Shown piece after piece: positions 35,694-43,761 of a stretch of 64,000 bases of DNA. The stretch is taken from positions 372,001 through 436,000 of the forward strand of contig CAVVGO010000006.1 of NCBI GenBank assembly GCA_963747835.1, in the 5' to 3' direction. Both the position numbers and the translations under genes were made by a program. Numbering within the stretch: position 1 is the stretch's first letter; every line of letters starts with the position of its first letter. Origin of the DNA: JAJPKK01 sp963747835. GTDB lineage: Bacteria > Pseudomonadota > Alphaproteobacteria > Rhizobiales > Xanthobacteraceae. The notes below the pieces were generated by a model, which had not been told where the DNA came from, made no database searches, and was given only the letters and a program-made list of their open reading frames with translations.

Positions 35694-36612
35694 GCCTGAG
35701 CCGGAAGGTTAAAACCGCGCTCGACGAAAATCGTATGCTCATTCTCGGCGCGCAGGTTCTGTTCGGATTCCAGTTGCAGGGCGGTTTCCAGGAGGGCTTT
35801 GCCGAGCTTCCCTCCCACGCGCGAAGCCTCAATTGTCTCGCGCTCGTTCTGATGGCTCTCACCATCGGTTTGCTGATCGCGCCTTCCATGCAGCACCGTA
35901 TCGTCGAAGAAGGACGGGACACCACACGGATCCATGGCGTCGCCGGCCTGTTTGCAGGAATCGCCTTGCTGCCTCTTGGGATCAGCCTCGGACTTGATAT
36001 CTACGTCGTCTTCGAACACGTTTTCAACATCGATGCTGCGATGATCGCCGGGGGCTCCTTCTGCGCTCTCGCGATGCTCCTGTGGTTTGTCGTCGGCTTT
36101 TCATTACGCCTCAGGCTCAAGGTCTCCGCCATGTGCGAAAAAGAAGAACCCACATCGCTTTCAACTCGGATTGAGCAGATGTTGACCGAAGCGCGCGTGA
36201 TCGTGCCGGGGGCTCAGGCGCTGCTGGGGTTTCAGTTGGTGGTGGCGTTCACCCGAGCTTTCGAAGACCTTGATGCCGCCCTGAAGGTTGTTCACGTCAC
36301 CGCATTGTGTTTCGTTGCGGCGCAATACTGTTGTTGATGACGCCTGCTGCCCTGCATCGCATCGCATTCAAGGGCCAAGATGTTGAAGCCTTTCTGAGGC
36401 TCGGATCAGGCTTCGTACTGACAGCGCCGTTCGTCCTCGCAATCGGACTTGCGGCCGACATGGACGTTGCGGTCGCCAAGGCCACAGAGGAGACCGGTCT
36501 GGCAAAAATTATTGCGCTGGCGAGTTTCATCGCATTGGCGGGGTTATGGTACGGATTGCCATTAGTGTTGCGGAATCGCAGGTCGGCGCGTAGCAACGCT
36601 CAAGAGATTTGA
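35690..36612 (+). pseudogene. DUF6328 membrane protein, tandem duplicated, frameshifted
   Basis: Two homologous halves follow each other: LDENRMLILGAQVLFGFQLQ...and LTEARVIVPGAQALLGFQLV, each with four membrane helices and a PSMQHRI or PAALHRIAF motif. In the second half the frame ends at 36337, but the homologous sequence goes on in another frame (LLLMTPAALHRIAFKGQDVE) to 36612. The shift lies at about 36320, GCGGCGCAATAC. A two-base insertion or one-base loss explains it. Function of DUF6328 is unknown; it is common in stress-related loci. The 3' end overlaps the convergent SemiSWEET gene. Confidence 0.78.
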
Positions 36613-36911
36613 CGGCGTGTACGATGTTCTGCCGTCTCGCTATTGGCCCGTCCCTCGCGAAGCTTGAAAAAAAGAATTGCAGCGAGAAGGGAGAGACTGA
36701 TGCTGTTGGCCAAAACAATGATCACGTCACGCTGCATGACGCCGTAAATAACCCACAAGAGGATTCCCAATGCCAATATTGAAAACATCTTCAATGAGAG
36801 GTCGTCGGTCTTGCCGGTCTTCCAGCATTTTCTCAGCTGAGGGATATACGAAACGGTCGTGCAGAAGGCAGCAATCAAGCCGACCACAGTAGGGGCGACA
36901 GCCATTTTCAT
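36600..36911 (-). CDS. SemiSWEET-like sugar transporter
   Basis: The protein has three membrane helices: VVGLIAAFCTTVSYIPQL with the PQ motif, FSILALGILLWVIYGVMQ, and VIIVLANSISLSLLAAILFF, which is the SemiSWEET/PQ-loop layout. It works as a dimer, moving mono- or disaccharides. ATG 36911 has GGGGGG directly upstream and gives a 103-residue protein; the longer frame to 36971 enters the catalase gene and is unlikely to be used. The gene follows katE. Confidence 0.88.
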   Translation of the reverse strand: MKMAVAPTVVGLIAAFCTTVSYIPQLRKCWKTGKTDDLSLKMFSILALGILLWVIYGVMQRDVIIVLANSISLSLLAAILFFKLREGRANSETAEHRTRRQIS

Positions 36912-36957
36912 CACCCCCCGAGTTTCGGCCTCATGAGTGACCGACCAATTCAACGCC

Positions 36958-39144
36958 TTAGGCTGGGACACCGGCGATCGGCCGGCGCGGGAACCGGTGC
37001 TGCTTGAGAGCGGAGATCAGGGCCGTGACCACATTGCCCTCGTCGCCGACGAACATCCCTTCTTCCACGGGCCGGTCGCCCAACGAGCAGGCGTCCAGCA
37101 GCAGAGATCCGTCCCCCACCGCCGCGATCGGCTTACCGTGCCGGTAGGCCTCGACCACGAAATGCAGCGCCAGCCCGGATTCCGTCAATGCAGCAGCGGA
37201 CGCGCCGCCTAGCACCACGACGGCGTCGTAGACGACCGAAGGTGCGTTGGGTGCAGCGCGGTTGACCTTTTGGGGCTTGCCGGCGGAGTCCGTGATCGTG
37301 CCGGCATGGGCCGCGATAAGTTCGCAGACGGCCCCCTCCGCCGTTAAGGCATTCTTCACATCTTTCAATTGCTTTGCATCGACGCCGTCGCCTCCAAGCA
37401 GCGCAATCTTTCGCCCTTTGATCGTATCGCCCGGCTTCTCCTGGCTGAGCGCCGGCGACGAAAGGTCCTTGGCCTCGGGTCGCAGGGAGCCAGAGGGGGT
37501 CGGAGCGGAAGGCGTGGGGTTGCGGGGAGTACCGACGGGCGCGACCTTGATACCGGTTTGGGTGGACACCGCCTTGGCCAGTGCGTCCGCGATATTGACC
37601 AAAAGCTCGTTCATCACATGATGGCGAACCTGTTCGCTCTCCACTTGGTTGAGCTCGAACGAGAATGCCTCGGCGATATGCTGCTGCTCCCAATCGGACA
37701 TGCTGTTCCAGAACTGGGTGGCTTGGCTGAAGTGGTCGGAAAAGCTGTCGCTGCGCGCGCGAATTTTCGCGCCATCGACCTTTTCGGCGTGGCTCACGAA
37801 GGCATCGGCCGCCTGGGGAGAATGCATTGGGCAGCCGCCGCCGAGACGGTTGGGAAAATATGCGACCCGCCCCTTGTTGATGACAATGCGCGCCATGCCG
37901 TCGCGCTGGTTATTGTGCACGGGATCCAGCGGCCGGTTGATCGGCAGTTCGGCGAAATTCGGTCCAACGCGACGAAGCTGGGTGTCGATGTAGGAAAACA
38001 AGCGCCCCTGCAACAACGGGTCATTGGTGAAGTCGATGCCCGGCACCACATGGCCGGTGTGGAAGGCGACCTGCTCGGTCTCGGCGAAATAGTTGTCGGG
38101 GTTGCGGTTGAGCGTCATCTTGCCGACGCGGCGCACCGGAACGAGTTCTTCCGGGATGAGCTTGGTGGGATCGAGGAGATCGAAATCGAACTTAAATTCG
38201 TCTTTCTCTTCGACGATCTGCAGTCCCAGCTCCCACTCCGGATAATCGCCGCGCTCGATCGCCTCGAACAGATCGCGGCGGTGGAAGTCAGGGTCTTTAC
38301 CGGAAATCTTTTGGGCCTCGTCCCAAACCAGGGACTTGACGCCTTTGATGGGCTTCCAGTGAAATTTGACGAAGCGGGACTTCCCCTTGGCGTTGACGAG
38401 CCGAAAGGTGTGAACCCCGAATCCTTCCATCATGGCAAGACTGCGCGGCAGGGCGCGATCACTCATCACCCACATGAGCATGTGGGCGCTTTCCGGCGTC
38501 AACGAGACGAAATCCCAGAAGGTATCGTGCGCGGAAGCCGCCTGCGGAATTTCATTGTTCGGCTCCGGCTTCACGGCGTGGATCAGGTCTGGGAATTTGA
38601 TGGCGTCCTGAATGAAGAACACCGGCATGTTGTTGCCGACCAAGTCCCACACTCCTTCGTCCGTGTAGAATTTGACCGCGAAGCCGCGGACATCGCGAGC
38701 GCAGTCGGTCGATCCGCGCGAGCCCGCGACAGTCGAGAAACGGACGAAGACGGGTGTCTCTCGCGACGGGTCGGTCAGCAATCCGGCCTGCGTCAGGTCG
38801 GACAAGTCCTCGTAGACCCGAAATATCCCGTGCGCCGCGGTCCCGCGCGCATGGACGACGCGCTCGGGCATGCGCTCGTGATCAAAGTGGGTGATTTTTT
38901 CGCGGAGATGAAAATCCTCCATCAGCGTCGGGCCGCGGCCTCCGGCCTTCAGAGAATTCTGGTCGTCGAAAATCTTGACGCCTTGGTTCCCGGTCATGAC
39001 TTCGCCGGGCTCGACGGTGTCGCGGACCAAGTCGGCAGTCTTGTCCGTCTCCCCGTGGAGGGATTTCTCATCAGAGGCTTGCGCTGACTGGCCTGAGGTG
39101 CGGGATTTCGGCGGCGGCGCTTTACCCTTGGTCGCCTTGGGCAT
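36958..39144 (-). CDS. katE: Large-subunit (HPII-type) catalase
   Basis: This 728-residue heme catalase has the catalytic RVVHARGTAAHG (His98), VGNNMPVFF (Asn171) and the heme-ligand Tyr near 385 in RLFSYIDTQ, plus the C-terminal class I glutamine-amidotransferase-like domain (GRKIALLGGDGVD, VVLGGASAAAL) that marks clade-2 catalases. It removes hydrogen peroxide in stationary phase or stress. An EcfG-type promoter motif lies 54 bases upstream of the ATG. The gene appears intact. Confidence 0.96.
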   Translation of the reverse strand: MPKATKGKAPPPKSRTSGQSAQASDEKSLHGETDKTADLVRDTVEPGEVMTGNQGVKIFDDQNSLKAGGRGPTLMEDFHLREKITHFDHERMPERVVHARGTAAHGIFRVYEDLSDLTQAGLLTDPSRETPVFVRFSTVAGSRGSTDCARDVRGFAVKFYTDEGVWDLVGNNMPVFFIQDAIKFPDLIHAVKPEPNNEIPQAASAHDTFWDFVSLTPESAHMLMWVMSDRALPRSLAMMEGFGVHTFRLVNAKGKSRFVKFHWKPIKGVKSLVWDEAQKISGKDPDFHRRDLFEAIERGDYPEWELGLQIVEEKDEFKFDFDLLDPTKLIPEELVPVRRVGKMTLNRNPDNYFAETEQVAFHTGHVVPGIDFTNDPLLQGRLFSYIDTQLRRVGPNFAELPINRPLDPVHNNQRDGMARIVINKGRVAYFPNRLGGGCPMHSPQAADAFVSHAEKVDGAKIRARSDSFSDHFSQATQFWNSMSDWEQQHIAEAFSFELNQVESEQVRHHVMNELLVNIADALAKAVSTQTGIKVAPVGTPRNPTPSAPTPSGSLRPEAKDLSSPALSQEKPGDTIKGRKIALLGGDGVDAKQLKDVKNALTAEGAVCELIAAHAGTITDSAGKPQKVNRAAPNAPSVVYDAVVVLGGASAAALTESGLALHFVVEAYRHGKPIAAVGDGSLLLDACSLGDRPVEEGMFVGDEGNVVTALISALKQHRFPRRPIAGVPA

Positions 39145-39197
39145 GCTGAACTCCGATTGGACTGAGACGCAAAGTTGGATGGGAGGCGTGGGTGAGG

Positions 39198-39222
39198 AAC
39201 GCGTCGAGCCAAGTAGGGTTCC
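39198..39222 (-). promoter_or_regulatory. EcfG-type general stress promoter of katE
   Basis: On the minus strand GGAAC (39222-39218), a 16-base spacer and CGTT (39201-39198) match the alphaproteobacterial EcfG consensus GGAAC-N16/17-CGTT exactly. The -10 element lies 54 bases before the katE start. This puts katE under the PhyR-EcfG general stress response. Confidence 0.75.
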
Positions 39223-39399
39223 GGATGAAAGGCTCCATCGGTTTGATTAAGACGGTTCCGAATACGGAGCGCGCGGTGAGACGTTCGTGCTTAGCTTGAC
39301 GCTCAAGTTCAAAAAGGTGCGGCCAAATCGGGCCGGAGTTCCACTCGAATCAGGCACTATGAGCGTCGGCGTTACATTGCATCCCGACGGTAGAGCCCC

Positions 39400-39793
39400 G
39401 GTCCTGCTTGGCTTGATCCCGGGGTGTGCGACGGCAATTTGCCGTCGAAGGTCTTTCACCTGACCGCGCGCACGGACATCGATTGATCCCTGGTGGTCCA
39501 GAATAGACTCAAGCCGCGCTTTGTCGGCGTCCGGCACCCGAGCCGCAACGAGACTTCCAACCCCTGCGAAAGCCTTCGGCGTAGACATAGGCGTCATCCT
39601 CGCTGACCCCGGCGCCCGTCAGTCCGCCAATCAGGCCACCGGCGGCCGCACCTGCCACGCGCCGACTGCGGTCGCAACAAGCATCCCGCCGCAACCATGG
39701 GACCCACGCCAGAAATCGCGAGTAAACCGGTGAGCAAGTCTGCCGTGCCGCAACCGCCGTTCCGACACCGGCTCCAGTCTCCACGCCCTTCAT
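39400..39793 (-). pseudogene. Broken YsnF/17M-like general stress protein gene
   Basis: One frame encodes the glycine-zipper-like VAGAAAGGLIGGLTGAGVSE and DDAYVYAEGFRRG. A second frame continues LVAARVPDADKARLESILDH and QGSIDVRARGQ, as in alphaproteobacterial general stress protein 17M-like proteins. The join at about 39550 needs a frameshift, and the N-terminal part is scrambled too. No intact product is possible. Downstream to 39247 and upstream to 40065 I see no gene. Confidence 0.65.
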
Positions 39794-40065
39794 CGAGCTG
39801 GCGGTTTGGGGCGAGCTTGCTAGTTTATTGGCTCGCGCGGTGCCGGGGTGCGATTACCGGTAGTCGGCGTTGCTGGCGACAAGGCCTGATGTCTTTTGCC
39901 GGAACTCCGGGCGCCTCAAGGGCATTTACGGCGCGAGGTGGCACCCTTATCGGCGGAGTGCCAACCAAGGGACGATGAGTAGGCGATACCTGCTTTTCTC
40001 CATCGCGGGCGTCACGGTTCGGACAACGTGCCCAGTCCTTCCACGGAACGCAGGGATTCAGGACC

Positions 40066-40515
40066 ATGAGCAGAGCCTTCGTCAAGGAGACCGATGATGT
40101 CCAAGAAATCTTGCCTGATCGACCGATTTCGCCGCATCCGAATCTGGTAACGCCGCAAGGGTTGGCGTTGATAGAGCGCGATTTGTCGGCTGCGACCGCG
40201 GAACACGGGGCGGCTCAGGCAAGCGGGGATCGCGCGGCTATCGCCCGGACGGCCCGGGAATTGCGTTATTGGACATCGCGTCGCGGATCGGCGCAGGTGG
40301 TCGTGCTGCCGCGGATGGCGGATGCGGTCCGCTTCGGGAGCATCGTGACGATCTCCCGCGACGAGGGACGCGTCCAAACCTTTCAAATCGTCGGGGAAGA
40401 TGAGGCCGACCCGGCTCGCAATTTACTCTCTCATGTTTCACCGTTGGCGCGAGCGCTAATGGGGAGCCAGCCCGGGGACGTGGTGCGTTTTGGAGCGCGG
40501 GACTTAGAGATTTAA
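40066..40515 (+). CDS. GreA/GreB-like transcription factor
   Basis: The 149-residue protein has a helical N-terminal part (LALIERDLSAATAEHG, AIARTARELRYWTSRRGSAQ) and a C-terminal FKBP-like domain with VRFGSIVTISRDEGRVQTFQ, IVGEDEADP and PGDVVRFGA, the GreA/GreB C-terminal signature. Short Gre paralogues like this (Rnk/GreA-like) bind RNA polymerase. The start ATG fits; GGATTCAGGACC lies upstream. Confidence 0.88.
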   Translation: MSRAFVKETDDVQEILPDRPISPHPNLVTPQGLALIERDLSAATAEHGAAQASGDRAAIARTARELRYWTSRRGSAQVVVLPRMADAVRFGSIVTISRDEGRVQTFQIVGEDEADPARNLLSHVSPLARALMGSQPGDVVRFGARDLEI

Positions 40516-40747
40516 AAGATCGAATAGCCAAACGTTCGCAGAGGGCCGGTCCCGAGGCACCTAGGAGGGGGGCCAAGTAGCAGACGATGAATGCTAGCCA
40601 CGCGTCAGAGCCGTTTGGTTTTGCCCTCGCATATCTGCTTTCACCTGCAACCTGGCGCGTGATTGGGCGTTGTCCGCTTGGCTCGCGCATTCGGCATCAT
40701 CACGCCGACTGTGGTTGCAGCTTCGCTTCCAGGATTGGAGAGGCGTA

Positions 40748-42289
40748 ATGCGTGCGTTGTGTTGGCACGGCAAGGAAGACATCCGATGCGAAACCGTTCC
40801 GGATCCCACGATCGTTGATCCACGCGACGCCATCATCAAGGTCACCAGTTGCGCCATCTGCGGCTCCGACCTTCATCTTCTGGGCGGGTTCGTTTCGGGC
40901 ATGAAATCCGGCGACGTTCTGGGTCACGAAACGATGGGCGAAGTGGTGGAGGTTGGTAACGCCAACAGGAAGCTGAAAGTTGGAGACCGCGTGGTGGTGC
41001 CCTTCACCATCAGCTGCGGGGAATGCCGCATGTGCCAGTGGGGCTTCTGGTCGTGTTGTGAACGCTCAAATCCGGCAGCCAAGGAAGAGGCCAAGCAGAT
41101 CGGGTATCCTACCGCCGGCTTGTTCGGCTATTCGCACCTCTACGGTGGTTTTCCGGGCGGGCAGGCCCAATATCTGCGGGTGCCGTATGCGGATGTTGGT
41201 CCGATCAAGGTGCCGGAAGGGCTTAGTGACGAGCAGGTCCTGTTCCTGTCGGACATTTTTCCCACGGGCTATCAGGCGGCTGAGACCTGCAACATTCAAC
41301 GAGGTGACACGATTGCGGTTTTTGGGTGCGGCCCTGTCGGGCAGTTCGCCATCAAATCGGCATTCCTTCTGGGCGCGGAACGGGTGATAGCGATCGACAC
41401 TGTGCCGGAACGCATGGCCCTCGCCCGGAAATCAGGGGCTGAGACCCTCGACTATGCAGACACGAATCTTCAGTCGCAGATTGTCGAGGTGACCGGGGGA
41501 AAGGGGCCCGATTCCGTGATTGAGGCCGTGGGGCTGGAGAGCCATGGCACCGGTGGGATCGTCGAGAGCGTGAAGAGCCGTACGACTGCGGCGGAGCGTC
41601 CCTACGCGCTCCAGCAAGCGATTATGGCGTGCCGGCCAGGCGGAACAGTCTCGCTGCCTGGAGTCTTCATTGGTGCAGTAAGTGTGCCCATGGGCGCCTT
41701 TGTTGGCAAGGCTCTTACCATGAAGACCGGGCAGACGCATGTGCAGAAGTATCTCGAACCGCTTATGAAGCGGATTGAAAATGGAGAGATTGATCCATCG
41801 TTTCTCATCACTCATCGTGTTGGCCTTGAGGATGGCCCCGAGGCCTACAAGACGTTCCGTGACAAAAAGGACGGATGTATCAAAGTCGTTCTCGTCCGAA
41901 CGATTGAAAATGCTTTCGCGGCTGCCGTCGCGACGCGCGAAGCACGCAGTACGCTTGCTCTAGGGCCGGGTGAAGCGATGCCACAGCCACTTATTGTTTC
42001 AATTCCCCATAGCTTGGGAAAAATGGAAGCCGTCCGACGGATCAAGACCGGGTTGGAACTGGTAAGAACCAGGTTCGGCAAAATTCTCGTTATCCAAGAG
42101 GAAATTTGGTCTGACGATAAGCTCCAGTTCCGCGTGGCCGCCCTCGGGCAGTTGGCGACTGGGACCATTGATGTTGCCGACGATAAAGCGCGACTGGAAG
42201 TCGCGCTTCCGTGGTTGCTCGCGAAGATGGCGGAAGAGCTCCAACACGCCATCCAACGTCAAGGCACAGTGATGTTGGAAAAGAAGTGA
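40748..42289 (+). CDS. Zn alcohol dehydrogenase fused in frame to a PHA-granule-type protein
   Basis: Residues 1-390 form a zinc-dependent dehydrogenase: CAICGSDLHLLGG (catalytic Cys), GHETMGEVVEVG, the structural-zinc CGECRMCQWGFWSCC, the Rossmann motif FGCGPVGQFAI. Near residue 400 the family normally ends. The frame instead continues through a short linker into PQPLIVSIPHSLGKMEAVRR, QLATGTIDVADDKARLEVAL and LPWLLAKMA, a polyhydroxyalkanoic acid system (PHA_gran_rgn) protein. The second part has its own ATG at 41978 with GGGTGAAG upstream. So two adjacent genes appear fused by loss of the first stop. GTAATG context; ATG 40748 starts MRALCWHGKED. Confidence 0.85.
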   Translation: MRALCWHGKEDIRCETVPDPTIVDPRDAIIKVTSCAICGSDLHLLGGFVSGMKSGDVLGHETMGEVVEVGNANRKLKVGDRVVVPFTISCGECRMCQWGFWSCCERSNPAAKEEAKQIGYPTAGLFGYSHLYGGFPGGQAQYLRVPYADVGPIKVPEGLSDEQVLFLSDIFPTGYQAAETCNIQRGDTIAVFGCGPVGQFAIKSAFLLGAERVIAIDTVPERMALARKSGAETLDYADTNLQSQIVEVTGGKGPDSVIEAVGLESHGTGGIVESVKSRTTAAERPYALQQAIMACRPGGTVSLPGVFIGAVSVPMGAFVGKALTMKTGQTHVQKYLEPLMKRIENGEIDPSFLITHRVGLEDGPEAYKTFRDKKDGCIKVVLVRTIENAFAAAVATREARSTLALGPGEAMPQPLIVSIPHSLGKMEAVRRIKTGLELVRTRFGKILVIQEEIWSDDKLQFRVAALGQLATGTIDVADDKARLEVALPWLLAKMAEELQHAIQRQGTVMLEKK

Positions 42290-42665
42290 CATATTCGCCC
42301 GCCGGCGTGAACAGCAGCCCCTCCAATTCGGCGTCACCGATCTCCGGCGGGATCGGCCATGTGATCCCGGCCACCTTGGCTCGCCTCACGCATTCCGAAA
42401 CCGCCGTCTTGCCGACGCCTGTGGCCTCCCGCACTTCACGGACGCTGAGCCCCAGCTCATGCGTCAGCCCCAGCACCTCACGGCTTTTCCTCATCGACAC
42501 TCTCACCCTCGCCATCGGCAGCCGCTGTTGTTCTTCACAGGGACTGCCGATCTACTGATTCGGATGTCGAAGGGGAGTGCTGGCTAAACGCTCATCAAAA
42601 ACTGTCCGCAATCACCGGAATGCTGTCCGCAATGCGCCGGAATGACTGTCCGCGATGGACCGGAA
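42290..42665 (-). mobile_element. IS21-family left-end fragment with istA 5' part
   Basis: A minus-strand frame from ATG 42515 reads SMRKSREVLGLTHELGLSVR and GKTAVSECVRRAKVAGITWP, the IstA N-terminus of IS21 transposases. It breaks off after LLFTPAG near 42290, directly next to the stop of the dehydrogenase fusion. Upstream of istA are three repeats of a TGTCCGC...CCGGAA motif, at 42603-42620, 42624-42642 and 42647-42665, typical of the multiple transposase-binding sites at IS21 ends. The rest of istA, istB and the other end are gone. Confidence 0.85.
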
Positions 42666-42778
42666 TCTGGACTTCAATCCCGGCCTACCAACGACGCCTT
42701 GCGCTTCGCCAATGCTTCGCCCCCATCAGGCTTGATACAGGACTTGCGCCTCCAAGCTCTCGATCATGCTAGGAACAC

Positions 42779-42807
42779 CAAAAAAACGCCCGCGATCGGC
42801 GGGCGTT
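42779..42807 (-). terminator. Rho-independent terminator for the 42843-43118 gene
   Basis: On the minus strand AACGCCCGC and GCGGGCGTT form a 9-bp stem around a 5-base loop, followed by a run of T (A run at 42779-42786 on the plus strand). It sits 36 bases after the stop of the small secreted protein gene. Confidence 0.85.
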
Positions 42808-42842
42808 GAAGTTCGAAGACGTGTCAGGTGGATTTTGTGTTC

Positions 42843-43118
42843 TTAGCTTCCACCACCACAACTTTCCTTGGTGACGGTCCTCGTCTCGCCGGGCTCGCGC
42901 TTGGTGATACTCTTGGTTTCACAGCCGCCGCGAGGCCCTCGACCGTCGGTCTCTATTCTTCGCCGTTCCTAGACCCTACGCCTTTCAACACTTATCTCCG
43001 GGATCGGAAGCGGAACCGTAATAGCCGGGCGCTCCTCGACAATCACCCTGTCTTCGGCCCGGGCGAACATCGAGCTAGCGGTCAACGTGATAAAAATGAG
43101 AGCTGCCGATTTCATCAT
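42843..43118 (-). pseudogene. Small secreted protein gene with an in-frame amber codon
   Basis: An ATG at 43118, with AGGAGG upstream, begins a signal peptide (KSAALIFITLTASSMFARA) and a mature part RVIVEERPAITVPLPIPEIS. Codon 50 is TAG. The same frame then runs to TAA at 42843 with a family-like tail (GGCETKSITKREPGETRT, VTKESCGGG). Proteins with this Cys-bracketed KREPGE tail are common in Bradyrhizobium relatives as hypothetical exported proteins. A nonsense mutation is the simplest reading; the terminator and ribosome binding site are intact. Confidence 0.75.
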
Positions 43119-43761
43119 TGGGATGCCTCCTATTGCTCGCCTTGACAACCGCGCAAAGTTCCGCAGGTTCTTCTGTGGGGCGCAGGAACTTTCGCTATTC
43201 CCCGCCGGAACCGTTGATCAGTTGGATTGTTTTGGGAGGTAAAGCGGGAAAACGCCGATGATCAGCAGCATCCAACAGTGGGAAGCGCACGCCATACTCA
43301 CCGGAGAGCGGCCGAATTGGTGGCGACGACTGCTAATTCGGATTGTGGTCGGGACAAAATTCCCCAAGAAGAGGCGGCCTGAATTTCGCCCTCTCTGAGT
43401 TACTTGCACAAGGGGGACGTTGTGCGCGAGCGCTTGAAGATTTGCGCGGGATTTCTGCGGAAGCCCTTTCGTGAAGCTGAGGTGCTGGACGGCCGGCGTT
43501 GGTGACACCCGTGGGCGCGGGCGGTGGTTGACAGATTTCGGCAGCTTCCGCCGACTTAATTTTTGCTTTTTCAGGTTCCTGCAACCTGTTTGCCCGCCGC
43601 GGTCGGGCCTAGCGGGCGGGCGTGGCGTGGGGGCTCCGCGCCCGCGGGGGTGTTCCGGCGGAGAGGCGTCACAATCCGCCGAAACCGACGGAGGAAGCCA
43701 CCTGCGCGGCTCAGAAAACGAACAGCCCGAAATTGCACTTCGCCAACTCGATGCTTCGACG
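43119..43761. other. 640-bp stretch without a recognised gene
   Basis: No frame here has a recognised motif. The left 90 bases should hold the promoter of the minus-strand secreted-protein gene. The remainder lies beyond the stop of the convergent histidine kinase operon and shows no clear terminator. Confidence 0.5.

Noticed and set aside
37369..39087. A 572-codon plus-strand frame
   Set aside because: It is antisense to katE, which is complete and has all catalytic residues.
43187..43213. A GGAAC motif as EcfG promoter in the 43-kb gap
   Set aside because: The distance to the next CGTT is 22 bases, outside the 16-17 base spacing, and no gene follows on that strand.
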